From positions 1 through 64,000 of the forward strand of contig NZ_LAYJ01000076.1 of the NCBI RefSeq assembly GCF_000981035.1: 64,000 nucleotides of DNA. Reading direction: 5' to 3'. Below, one piece after another: positions 16,677 through 25,239 of the stretch. The notes under the pieces were generated by a model that saw only the letters and a list, made by a program, of their open reading frames with translations, had not been told where the DNA came from and did no database searches. This DNA is from Christensenella hongkongensis. GTDB taxonomy: Bacteria; Bacillota; Clostridia; Christensenellales; Christensenellaceae. Each line of letters starts with the position of its first letter. Position 1 is the stretch's first letter. The position numbers were made by a program, and so were the translations under genes.

Positions 16677-17792
16677 TTAACAAGCGACCTTTTTGAGCTT
16701 TTTAATCGATTTCATTTTATTTTCACGCGTACAATGTGCATACCGTGAGAGCGTAATTTGCGGAGTGCTGTGCCCCAGCAGCTCGCTGAGCGTCTCTATC
16801 CCAATGCGCTGTTCAAGGCAACGCGTCGCGAACGTGTGGCGTAACGTATGGAAATGTACGTTATCTATCCTAAGCCTTTCCATGAACTGCGAAAAACGTT
16901 TTTGGACAGTTCTTGGATCGAGGTAGCTTCCGGTGCGGTTTTGGAAAACAAAGTTTTCACTTTGGCAACCGCCCTGTTTGAACTTCCGGGATAGTTTATC
17001 TAAAATGAAAAGAGGGACAGGTATCTCCCGGATGGATTCATCGCTTTTCGGTTTTCCCAATATGACTTCTGTTCGCGTGCTTCTTCCTTCGCATTTAACG
17101 CGCTTCACCGTATGGTTTACGAAAATAATTTTATTGTCAAAGTCTATGTCCTTCCATTTGAGGGCGCAGACCTCGCCAAGACGCAAACCTGTATACAGGC
17201 AAAGTATATATTCAAGATTCCCTGTTGCGAGGGCCTCGCGCTCAAGCTTTGCCTGTTCCGACAGAAGGAGTACGCGCGGCGCGCGCGTCTTATTCTTTGG
17301 TTTCTTGATGTCCCGGTAAGGGTTTTCGCGCAGCAATCCATGATCCTGCGCTTTTGTCAGGGCGGATCGAAGCAACCTGCAAACATTATGCAGCGTTCCT
17401 GGCTTTAGCCGGCTGCTCAGTTCGTTCACAAAGTCCTGGATTTTTTCCCTGCTGAGGTCCCTGAGATATAATGCGCCGAAAGCCGGATTGATATGGGTTT
17501 CGATCAGGCTCTGGTAAGAGTTAAAAGTAGACTGGCCGACGTAAGGCTTCGTGGAAACCATCAGCCAATAGTCCAGCCATGCCCGAACCGTGCCATTCCC
17601 ATACGCCTGGACTACACAATTCGATCCGGAACACTTTGCACGCAAGACCGTAAGCTTGCGTTTTACGTCTGTATACTTTTTCGCATAGACATATCCGTAT
17701 TTCGTACGGCCTTTTTCATCCTTCCCCTTCACATATCTGCCTTCCCATCTTCCGTCTTTGCGCAGATAGATATTTTCTCCATGTCGTGCCAT
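16677..17792 (-). CDS. Tyrosine recombinase (phage/ICE-type integrase)
   Basis: 371 residues with the full integrase layout. An N-terminal AP2-like arm-binding domain (about 1-50, YLRKDGRWEGRYV) is followed by a SAM-like core-binding domain (about 65-165) and a catalytic domain. Catalytic residues are present: Arg in LYTGLRLGEVCALKW, the HTLRHTFATR box, His in LLGHSTPQITLSRY and the final Tyr. No phage or conjugation genes accompany it: cheC lies on one side and a LytTR regulator on the other. It is flanked by TGACGG repeats and paired 25-bp dyads. It may be a minimal integrative element, a remnant, or a dedicated DNA-inversion enzyme. Confidence 0.93.
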   Translation of the reverse strand: MARHGENIYLRKDGRWEGRYVKGKDEKGRTKYGYVYAKKYTDVKRKLTVLRAKCSGSNCVVQAYGNGTVRAWLDYWLMVSTKPYVGQSTFNSYQSLIETHINPAFGALYLRDLSREKIQDFVNELSSRLKPGTLHNVCRLLRSALTKAQDHGLLRENPYRDIKKPKNKTRAPRVLLLSEQAKLEREALATGNLEYILCLYTGLRLGEVCALKWKDIDFDNKIIFVNHTVKRVKCEGRSTRTEVILGKPKSDESIREIPVPLFILDKLSRKFKQGGCQSENFVFQNRTGSYLDPRTVQKRFSQFMERLRIDNVHFHTLRHTFATRCLEQRIGIETLSELLGHSTPQITLSRYAHCTRENKMKSIKKLKKVAC

Positions 17793-17820
17793 ATAGTATG
17801 ATCTCCTTTTCGACTTTTAT

Positions 17821-17840
17821 TGACGGCGTAACTGACGGCG
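17821..17840 (+). repeat. Right TGACGG tandem repeat (arm-type site?)
   Basis: Two copies of TGACGGCG separated by four bases, 28 bp upstream of the integrase start codon and in the same orientation as the pair at 16651-16666. The rest of 17841-18022 is AT-rich, and I see no gene in it. Confidence 0.5.
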
Positions 17841-18022
17841 TAAAATTTACGTAAAATTTAATGTTTTCCGTTTCTCCGTACTTGCTACAAATTTTGTGGT
17901 AACAAAGCATTTCACAGGTATCTAAAATCATATAGCCATTGGCATGAAAGTCATTGACACATGTGTGATCTTTTGATAACATACTTACGAAGCTATTAAA
18001 TTTTGACGTATTTTACTTATTT

Positions 18023-18047
18023 TTCGTAATATACAATATATTACGAA
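18023..18047. repeat. Right 25-bp dyad recombination-like site
   Basis: Perfect inverted arms TTCGTAATATA and TATATTACGAA around CAA, followed by a T-run. It is the inverted partner of 16581-16605: the central triplet is CAA here and TTG there. The site lies 124 bp upstream of the LytTR regulator start. Confidence 0.65.
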
Positions 18048-18110
18048 TTTTTTTTACGATATTTCATCGATTGGATCAGTTTATCGTTAATAATCGCTAA
18101 AATACGCATG

Positions 18111-18141
18111 GTGTAACAAACGCTTGTTTTCGTGTAACAAA
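18111..18141 (+). promoter_or_regulatory. Direct repeat upstream of LytTR regulator (candidate binding site)
   Basis: GTGTAACAAA occurs at 18111-18120 and again at 18132-18141, a 21-bp period. LytTR-domain regulators such as AgrA bind direct repeats two helical turns apart, so this could be an autoregulatory site for the gene starting at 18172. The motif itself matches the AgrA consensus only loosely. Confidence 0.45.
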
Positions 18142-18171
18142 AGATTGCAGGGAAAACGATAGGTTTACGAT

Positions 18172-18930
18172 ATGTTACAAATTTATATCTGTGATGACGA
18201 GCCTTCCGTGCTGAAATACCTTTCCGGGTTTATCAGTCGCATTGCGCAAAAAAACAATCTGGAAATTTGTTTGTCTTGTTATGAAGATGCGAGACGGTTA
18301 ATCTTCGATCTGGAAGATCATATAAACGGAGCGGATATCATTTATCTGGACGTTCTGATGAATTCCTGTAACGGGATTGAGGCCGGAAAAAAGATCAGGG
18401 CGCTCGGATGCGAGGCGCAACTGTTGTACCTTACGAACAGCAAGCATCATGCGATCGCATCCTTTGATACTTCCCCCTTGCACTATATTTTGAAAGATGA
18501 TATTGCTTCGGAAAAATTCGAGCATATTTTCCTTGCCGCTGTAAAAAAAGCACAAAAAAAGACACAGGACATATTTTATTACGAGTTCCAACAGGAGCTC
18601 GTATGTGTTCCTGTGCCTGATATTATTTATTTAGAAATTTGCGGCCGTATCGTGACGCTTCACACCAGCGCCGGCCCGCACCGGTTTTATTCCTCGATGA
18701 AAAGCCTTTCGGAACGCTTATCGCCTTTCGGCTTTATCCGCACGCATAAGTCCTTTCTCGTCAATCCGCGTTATATTGAACGTGTATCAAGTCATAAAAT
18801 TATGCTGCGCGGTCAGGGTGAAATTCCTGTTGGCAATAAATATGCAAAAGAAATCAGGCGATCAATCCTGCATTATTTTAATCATATGTTTGGCAACCCT
18901 CCGTCCCTGGAATCGCAATCAATGCCGTAA
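18172..18930 (+). CDS. LytTR-family response regulator
   Basis: 252 residues: receiver domain (about 1-120) with acidic pocket D8-D9 and phospho-Asp D60 (DIIYLDVLMNS), then a C-terminal LytTR DNA-binding domain (about 135-235) with DIIYLEICGRIVTLHT and IRTHKSFLVNPRYIERV. AgrA/LytR-type regulators are usually paired with GHKL kinases. The partner is probably the sensor kinase encoded convergently, whose 3' end overlaps this gene by 49 bp. Targets are unknown; the neighbouring recombinase and chemotaxis operon are candidates by position only. Confidence 0.92.
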   Translation: MLQIYICDDEPSVLKYLSGFISRIAQKNNLEICLSCYEDARRLIFDLEDHINGADIIYLDVLMNSCNGIEAGKKIRALGCEAQLLYLTNSKHHAIASFDTSPLHYILKDDIASEKFEHIFLAAVKKAQKKTQDIFYYEFQQELVCVPVPDIIYLEICGRIVTLHTSAGPHRFYSSMKSLSERLSPFGFIRTHKSFLVNPRYIERVSSHKIMLRGQGEIPVGNKYAKEIRRSILHYFNHMFGNPPSLESQSMP

Positions 18931-20711
18931 AGCGTAAAACTCAGGGTAAACACGCCGTCCTTTTGCTCATATTCCAGCGCCCCGTCATATTGTTCGACTG
19001 CCCATCGGATGGCAAGCATTCCCCTTCCATGAAACCGTTTATCTTTTTTTGTCGTCTGCATGGAATCGCCCCTTCTGATAATCTTATCGTCGTCCGACGT
19101 GTTCGCAATACTGCCAAACAGCACATTCCCTTCCATTCTTATCCGTACGGAAATAAAACGCTGTGTTTTTTCAGACCGTTCGCACGCCTCTATTGCATTA
19201 TCCATGATATTGCCCATCAATACGATCCAATAAGCAAGAGGAACGGGAATTTCCTTTGGAATCAACAGTTCCAGTTGCATATCAATTCCCAGTTCCTTCG
19301 CCATCCTCATTTTTTCCGTCAACAGGGAATCAAGCACCAGGTTACCCGTAGCCAAAAGATCCTCCCTGTTTGCATACGCGCCGGCAGTCAAAGCGGCATA
19401 GCTCTTTGCTTCTTCTATTTTGTCATCCCGCAGAAACTGGCCCAGCACCAGCATATGGTTTTTTGCATCGTGCCGAAAAAGCTCCATCTCATCGTTCATT
19501 TTCTCCAAATTTCTGCAATACTCCGTCTGTACTGTCATTTGCCTGCGAATCGAATAAGTCATTATCATTTCCTGATGGGCCTTTGACAAACTGATGATTG
19601 TAAGCGTTGTAAGTACGCTGATAACGGCAGCCACTGGCAGTGCGATATCAAACCGGTCTATCCGGACGCCGGATTGAAATATGGTTATCACGATGCTTAC
19701 CGGCGTCAACAAAACCGCTACAAGCAAAATTAAATATTGTACTCCTGCCTTATGCAAAACCGCACGAACCAATACAACTAAAAGAACCACTGTCTGCCCT
19801 ATGATTGAAAAAATTGCATACTGATAGCTATGACTGAAGTCAAACACCTGTGTCAGTTGACCGATCATGGCAAAAAGCAACATGCCAGCCAGCACATAGA
19901 TCAGAATCAGTACCGGCCTGTTTTCACTTGATGGAAGGAAGTGGTAAACTGCAAGCAAAAATAAAATCGATATCAAAAGTCTGCATACGTTCTCAAGTAT
20001 GAAAAAAAACGCATTGTTATTATACATAATTCCCCAGATATAAGACTCCGAAATGAGCCAAAAGCTAAGGCAAATCGTAAGCAGCGATAGATAGAGCACT
20101 GTTTTTTTACGCAGGGAATAAAGCGCATTTGATACAATATAAAAAATCAGCAGCGTGATTCCCACGGCAAATTGTATAACCGCCATTGTAAAAATCGGAA
20201 GCTGTGCCGTCACCATGTTTAAAACCAGTTGCGCCTTTGTCCCCATATATACAATCGGCGCATTTTCTGCCTTCAGCCCCGTAGAGGTGTCCAGCATTAT
20301 GGTGATTTCTTTCCCTTCCGCAGCCTCAGCCAAAGGTATCAGTGTCAGCCGGTTTCCGGAGGTGCTTTCCAGTTCGTCCTTATCCAGTTCCTCATCATAC
20401 TCCACTCCGTCGATGTAAACCTTATATTCCTGATTCGATGTCAGTATCATCAGATAGAGATCATTCTTGCCGTTTTCTTCAAGCTTTTTGCTCAGGTAAA
20501 CTTTCTTGTTGTCAGGATTGTAAATCCGTTCCCCTTTCATTTCGGTTTCCCAACTTTGTCCATCCCCTTCCAGCCTGACCAGCCAGTCTTTTTCAGAATA
20601 TGTATCAATGCCGTCCTGCAATCTCGATTGCTCCATTGGCAGTGCCTGTATCAACAGTGTTGCAATCAACAGCAAGATTACGGCCATAATTAGTACCGTA
20701 CTTTTTTTCAT
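18882..20711 (-). CDS. 7TM-type sensor histidine kinase with AgrC-like GHKL domain
   Basis: 609 residues. An N-terminal membrane span is followed by an extracellular beta-rich domain (about 30-165) and about seven spans (170-375). The cytoplasmic part has an H-box (ELFRHDAKNHMLVLGQFL), an N-box (GNIMDNAIEACE) and a G-box (HGRGMLAIRWAVEQYDG) of the AgrC/CitA-like GHKL class. The extracellular-plus-7TM layout is that of 7TMR-DISM receptors, which sense small extracellular ligands. It is convergent with, and overlaps, the LytTR regulator gene. AAAGGAGGT precedes the start. Confidence 0.9.
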   Translation of the reverse strand: MKKSTVLIMAVILLLIATLLIQALPMEQSRLQDGIDTYSEKDWLVRLEGDGQSWETEMKGERIYNPDNKKVYLSKKLEENGKNDLYLMILTSNQEYKVYIDGVEYDEELDKDELESTSGNRLTLIPLAEAAEGKEITIMLDTSTGLKAENAPIVYMGTKAQLVLNMVTAQLPIFTMAVIQFAVGITLLIFYIVSNALYSLRKKTVLYLSLLTICLSFWLISESYIWGIMYNNNAFFFILENVCRLLISILFLLAVYHFLPSSENRPVLILIYVLAGMLLFAMIGQLTQVFDFSHSYQYAIFSIIGQTVVLLVVLVRAVLHKAGVQYLILLVAVLLTPVSIVITIFQSGVRIDRFDIALPVAAVISVLTTLTIISLSKAHQEMIMTYSIRRQMTVQTEYCRNLEKMNDEMELFRHDAKNHMLVLGQFLRDDKIEEAKSYAALTAGAYANREDLLATGNLVLDSLLTEKMRMAKELGIDMQLELLIPKEIPVPLAYWIVLMGNIMDNAIEACERSEKTQRFISVRIRMEGNVLFGSIANTSDDDKIIRRGDSMQTTKKDKRFHGRGMLAIRWAVEQYDGALEYEQKDGVFTLSFTLYGIDCDSRDGGLPNI

Positions 20712-20852
20712 ACTATATAAATACCTCCTTTCCGCAGTCGTTATTCATTCCCCTGCTTTAATTAATTCATTATTCACATTTAAAAAGTACTATCCACTTC
20801 CAATAAAATGGTTTATAATACAATACATATCAAAATAAGGATTGATTGCGTT

Positions 20853-21938
20853 ATGATATTTATACCTGTCGACGATTTGGAAGTTGGAAGCGTTTTGAAG
20901 GAGGATGTGTATTATTTTCACGTCGCCAGACTTGCGCTACTCAAAAGAGGACAGAAAATCACAACGCAAATCATCGATCGCCTCAGGCAGCATGATGCGC
21001 CGGGCGTGTACATGAAAGACATTGTCCCTGAAGGCGTCAAGATACCCAAACCGCTGATCAGTGACAAGCTGAAAAAAGAAGCGCTTGTGGCCCTTCAAAA
21101 TATGTTTGAGACAACCGACGCGCCGCCCATCGGTGAATTAGGCAGCGTTGCCGGCGAGCTTGTCGATACCATTACCAATCATAAAAATGTACTTGTCAAT
21201 ATTTTCGATTTGAAATCTTATGATGATTATACTTACCACCACTCTGTAAGCGTTGCCGTAATATCGATTGCTATTGGTACAGAGATGGAGCTTCCAAAGC
21301 AAAAGCTGCATCAGCTTGCGTTGTGTGCGCTCTTGCACGATATTGGCAAAATAGAGATTCCAAAGGAACTGATCAATAAGCCCGGTAAGCTTACGTCCGA
21401 CGAATTTACGGTCGTTAAGCAACATGCGGAATTTGGAATCGAATATCTCCAGCAGCACAAATTTGACGGTGAAGAAATTTATTCCGGCATTATAAGCCAT
21501 CATGAAAAATACAATGGCAAGGGTTATCCAAAACAGCTCTCCGGCGAGGATATTCCACTTTTTGGGCGCATTATTTCAATCGCCGACGTATTTGACGCGC
21601 TTACCTCAAAGCGCCCCTATCGCGATCCTATGTCTCCTGCCGATGCTGCGGAATACATTATGGGCAACAGCAATATTGCGTTTGATTATGAAATTGTGAA
21701 AGTCTTCATGAATAAAATGGAATTCTATCCTATCGGTACGCTTGTAAAGCTGAGCACGGGAAAACTGGCGGTTGTAGTACAAAGCAAAAAATCCCTGCGT
21801 CCGGTGGTCCGCCTGCTGGAAAAGCCCTTTTCAACGCTTGACCTTTATAACGACAGTCAGAATTTAAACATAACGATCATAAAAACGTTCCAGAAAATTT
21901 CCGAAGAAGACGCCATTCGCAGCGCCAAGGTAGGATAG
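20853..21938 (+). CDS. HD-GYP domain c-di-GMP phosphodiesterase
   Basis: 361 residues. The C-terminal HD-GYP domain has all key motifs: HHSVSVA, LLHDIGKIEIP, HAEFGIEYL, ISHHEKYNGKGYP and SIADVFDALTSKRPYR. HD-GYP enzymes hydrolyse c-di-GMP to GMP. The N-terminal 100 residues form a short regulatory region without a receiver domain. I chose ATG 20853: a TATAAT at 20814-20819 lies between it and the more upstream in-frame ATG at 20808. It converges on comFB with only two bases between the genes. Confidence 0.94.
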   Translation: MIFIPVDDLEVGSVLKEDVYYFHVARLALLKRGQKITTQIIDRLRQHDAPGVYMKDIVPEGVKIPKPLISDKLKKEALVALQNMFETTDAPPIGELGSVAGELVDTITNHKNVLVNIFDLKSYDDYTYHHSVSVAVISIAIGTEMELPKQKLHQLALCALLHDIGKIEIPKELINKPGKLTSDEFTVVKQHAEFGIEYLQQHKFDGEEIYSGIISHHEKYNGKGYPKQLSGEDIPLFGRIISIADVFDALTSKRPYRDPMSPADAAEYIMGNSNIAFDYEIVKVFMNKMEFYPIGTLVKLSTGKLAVVVQSKKSLRPVVRLLEKPFSTLDLYNDSQNLNITIIKTFQKISEEDAIRSAKVG

Positions 21939-21940
21939 AA

Positions 21941-22216
21941 CTATTTGTGCCGCGGATTGTCTTCAACCACTTTAACGCCTTCCATGATTGCGGCAAGAAT
22001 ATCGGCCTGTCCCTGCGTGGTCTGGGCTACATGCCTTACCATAGCGTCGCCCACTTCAGTCGAAACATAATGCGGCGGTAGTTGGTTGAGCGCAAAGGCA
22101 CGCACGTCGGCTTTGCAGATTTCACAAGTGCACATCCCACGTTTTTCCATACATTCGTCCACATACAGTTCAACGAAGTCCTCATTCAAATTTCTGATGG
22201 CGATTTTTTCTCCCAT
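21941..22216 (-). CDS. ComFB-family protein (putative c-di-GMP receptor)
   Basis: 91 residues of the late-competence ComFB family: NLNEDFVELYVDECMEKRGMC, then the C-x-C-x2-C cluster (CTCEICKADV), then ALNQLPPHYV. ComFB-type proteins have been reported as c-di-GMP receptors in cyanobacteria and other bacteria. That fits this location between an HD-GYP phosphodiesterase and a degenerate GGDEF-EAL gene, and next to motility genes. No competence genes are nearby. The binding role here is inference. Confidence 0.88.
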   Translation of the reverse strand: MGEKIAIRNLNEDFVELYVDECMEKRGMCTCEICKADVRAFALNQLPPHYVSTEVGDAMVRHVAQTTQGQADILAAIMEGVKVVEDNPRHK

Positions 22217-22240
22217 TTTCTCTCCAACGTTGCAATTTCT

Positions 22241-23578
22241 TTATAGCGTCAGCCGTTCGAATTCATAAAGCGGCATCGGCTTTGAGAATAAGAATCCCAT
22301 ACCGAAGTTGCAACCTGTTTGATTCAGAAGCTCGGTATGTTCCTGTGTCTCAATTCCTTCGGCAACGACCATAATGCCAAGTTCGTGGGCCGCCCGAATA
22401 ATATTTTCCATAATGACGGCAATACTTTTCTCCGGCTTTGCATCCTTTAAAAAGCTCCTGTCAAGCTTAATCAAATTAATCGGCAATTCCTGGAACAGCC
22501 CCAATGAAAGGTATCCCGCTCCAAAATTATCCACCGAAACCCGAAACCCTTCCTCGCTAAGCTCCCGCATACGCTGACTGATATTCCTGCTGTTCTTCAT
22601 AATTGCAGATTCACTCATTTCAAGCTCAATCAGGCAAGGCGGGACCTGGTATTTTTCGGTAATCTCAATAATCCTTTTGATAAATCCTTTTTTGTAAATA
22701 TTAAGCGGTGAAATATTAACCGAAAGCGGCACCGGCATTTCCTCCCGCTCAGTCCATTTTTTCACCAATTTACATGCCTGCTCCAGCATATACATATCGA
22801 GTTCGATGATTTGTCCGTTTTGCTCAAGCATTGGTATAAACACCTGCGGCATTACGATCCCCTGATCCGGATGCTGCCAGCGTGCAAGCACATCCGCGCC
22901 CACGATGCGCTTTGTATTCAGGTCGTACTTTGGATGAAAAAACGGAACAAACTCCTGCTTTTGCATTGCACCGCCCGCGTCCTGCATCAGTTTTCTCATC
23001 CGGTTTATCTCCTCGCGCATATCCTTTTTGAAAAAACCAAACGCGCTGTTCTGCTGACGTGCTTTTTTTCGCGCAAGCTCCGCCATATCCCTGATGTCGT
23101 CAAAGCTCTCTCCCTCGCCTGTTATCTCAAATACGCCGCATGTAAACCAGCGCGGATATTCATATTTTGAGGTTCTATCCGTGATCTCTATGGATGAGAG
23201 TATTTTCAGGAGCCCTTCTACGCGCTGCAACAGTTCGTTTTCCCCATGATACCGGAACAGAATATCAAAATGGTCGAGCATATCCCTGCACACGCTTTCA
23301 TCTTCATGCAGGTCTTCACGAATCGCATCCGCAACAGCAACCACATTAAGGTGCCCTGCGTCGTAGCCAAACAAATCATACAACTGGAAAAAACGTTCCA
23401 TGCAAATTGTCATGTACGCATATCCTGCGCCGCCCGCGGGCAGCGTTTCAAAAAAGCGTTCCATTCCTTCCCTTGTCGGCAAACCGGTTACCGAATCATA
23501 CGGCATGTTTACCCCTATGTAACGGTCCTGTTCCTTGCGGACATCAGTTGCACTTTTTTGCGTTTTAAATAGAGCCAT
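22241..23578 (-). CDS. Degenerate GGDEF-EAL protein (likely c-di-GMP sensor)
   Basis: 445 residues. The GGDEF site is replaced by YHGENEL (about 110-116), so no cyclase activity is expected. The EAL domain (about 205-440) is also damaged. EAL reads DVL (229-231), and the DDFG motif reads DNFG (D350-N351), losing a metal ligand. KLDRSF and VAEGIET remain. This pattern suggests a protein that binds c-di-GMP or GTP, or interacts with partners, without turning over the nucleotide. It lies 24 bp upstream of comFB in the same direction. Confidence 0.9.
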   Translation of the reverse strand: MALFKTQKSATDVRKEQDRYIGVNMPYDSVTGLPTREGMERFFETLPAGGAGYAYMTICMERFFQLYDLFGYDAGHLNVVAVADAIREDLHEDESVCRDMLDHFDILFRYHGENELLQRVEGLLKILSSIEITDRTSKYEYPRWFTCGVFEITGEGESFDDIRDMAELARKKARQQNSAFGFFKKDMREEINRMRKLMQDAGGAMQKQEFVPFFHPKYDLNTKRIVGADVLARWQHPDQGIVMPQVFIPMLEQNGQIIELDMYMLEQACKLVKKWTEREEMPVPLSVNISPLNIYKKGFIKRIIEITEKYQVPPCLIELEMSESAIMKNSRNISQRMRELSEEGFRVSVDNFGAGYLSLGLFQELPINLIKLDRSFLKDAKPEKSIAVIMENIIRAAHELGIMVVAEGIETQEHTELLNQTGCNFGMGFLFSKPMPLYEFERLTL

Positions 23579-23596
23579 TTTTCTTCCTCTTCTTTT

Positions 23597-25183
23597 CTAT
23601 ATAGAACTAAAGTTAAGTTCGCTTCTGTTTTTCGCGATCACACAATAATTTTTTTCCTGCATATTTGTGTAATGTACCTCATCAATATTGAGCGCCACAT
23701 TCGGATAAAGCTTTCCGCTCACGGTGATTTTTCCGCTGGGACTCAACCCCTCTCTTGCGTTGATTTCTTCAATTACTGCATTCTGTTCTTCGATCTCCTG
23801 CTCCAGTTTCTTCTTGGCGTAGGTGATCCGTATCGCCAGAGTCTTTATTTCTTCTTTGTTTTTTGCTTTGTTCATCGCTGCTTTCATCGCCCGCAGCATC
23901 TGATCGATTGCGGCGCGGCATTCTTCGATCCTTGTCAGAGCCGCATCCTTTTCTTTTTGGAGCCTCTTCTGGCCAATCAGCGCAACTTCTGTAAGAACAT
24001 TTGCATCATTTCCAATATTTTTGGCGTTCAGGTCTTTCCCAATCTGGCACGAACCTCCGATCAGCGCCGCGCGCCTGCCCGACAACGTCAGCGTCCCTCC
24101 GCACCGTATGTTTGCAAGCATAACGACGTCAGATACAATGTCCTTTTCCGCATGGACTCGCGCCTTCTCGATGAAGTAACTCCTGATATTTCCTCCTGCC
24201 TTGATATTGCTGTTTTTACCTGTAATCCCTTTACACAGGGTGATGTTGCCTCCCGCCTCCAGCACGGCGTTCTGCACGGAACCCTTGATAATGATATCAC
24301 CGCTTGCTTTGATCCGGCTTCCGTTTGTAACGTTCCCCTCAACAAATACAGTCCCGTCATATTCCAGGCACGCATTTTCCAGCATCACAATCGTTTTCGC
24401 GCTGAATACGTTTACCATGCCGTTCTGCAAACTCACAAGCCCGTCGCACGTCGCGTATAGCAGAGTTCCTGTCAATACCGTATTCATGCCGGAAACGTCG
24501 CCAATTCCGTCTCCGTCCTCGCCAGGCAACGTCTGCCCTAAAATATTCCATCCCGACCTTCCATAAGTGGAAGGCAATATTTCGCACAACAAATCGCCCG
24601 CCTTCACTTTTTGAAACTGAATACGGGCATAATCCTCTTTGCTGTAGAACGCCGTAGCTTCCTGCTCTGTCTCAAAATGACATTTAAGCTGCGCGTCGGT
24701 CCCGTCAATTTTCTCTTCGCCCTGGGCTATTTTGAATGTTTTATTGTAGACCGTATGATTGGCAAGCCTGTAAATATATTCAAATTTGATCCCTTTGATA
24801 ATCCGTTTTTCACGCAGCTGTTCCAGGATGTCGTCTTCAGTAATGCCTTTTCCGCCTTCTGCGGGAGGAGATATCCGTATCCGCGCCGACATTTTGTCCT
24901 GCGCGATTGTTATTTTAACCTTCGCATCCTTTTCTTTATCCCTTTGCTGCTCAGGCGCAGCGCCTGCTTTGATATCAGCCAACACCTTTTTTACCAGATT
25001 TTGGTTATCAAAAACATCCATCCAACTGTCGTCCAAAAGCTTTTCTTCTGCGCCCGCCAGTTGTACGGCAACTTCCTTTTTACTGATATCCCCTTTATCT
25101 ATCTGGGAAATTTCACTGCATTCCTCAAGTATTTCGTCAATAAAATCCTGTCGTTTGATATGATTCCCGCTTTGCCCCTCCAT
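23597..25183 (-). CDS. FapA family protein (DUF342)
   Basis: 528 residues with the FapA architecture. An N-terminal variable region is followed by the conserved domain (GRSGWNILGQTLPG near 215) and a right-handed beta-helix of repeated GGNI/ASGDI turns (about 280-385, bactofilin-like). A C-terminal coiled coil (about 400-480) follows. FapA proteins are found beside motility and c-di-GMP genes and are linked to polar or flagellar localisation in some bacteria. It is downstream of, and in line with, the GGDEF-EAL gene at 25240-27846. Confidence 0.88.
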   Translation of the reverse strand: MEGQSGNHIKRQDFIDEILEECSEISQIDKGDISKKEVAVQLAGAEEKLLDDSWMDVFDNQNLVKKVLADIKAGAAPEQQRDKEKDAKVKITIAQDKMSARIRISPPAEGGKGITEDDILEQLREKRIIKGIKFEYIYRLANHTVYNKTFKIAQGEEKIDGTDAQLKCHFETEQEATAFYSKEDYARIQFQKVKAGDLLCEILPSTYGRSGWNILGQTLPGEDGDGIGDVSGMNTVLTGTLLYATCDGLVSLQNGMVNVFSAKTIVMLENACLEYDGTVFVEGNVTNGSRIKASGDIIIKGSVQNAVLEAGGNITLCKGITGKNSNIKAGGNIRSYFIEKARVHAEKDIVSDVVMLANIRCGGTLTLSGRRAALIGGSCQIGKDLNAKNIGNDANVLTEVALIGQKRLQKEKDAALTRIEECRAAIDQMLRAMKAAMNKAKNKEEIKTLAIRITYAKKKLEQEIEEQNAVIEEINAREGLSPSGKITVSGKLYPNVALNIDEVHYTNMQEKNYCVIAKNRSELNFSSI

Positions 25184-25239
25184 GATAAATACACCTCACC
25201 TTTCTATATCGTTACATCAGGTGTATCTGTTTAGCTTTT

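Noticed and set aside
16581-18055. 25-bp dyads as ordinary intrinsic terminators
   Set aside because: They have T-runs on the plus strand, but no plus-strand gene ends there and the stems are almost pure A/T. Paired inverted centres around an integrase fit recombination sites better.
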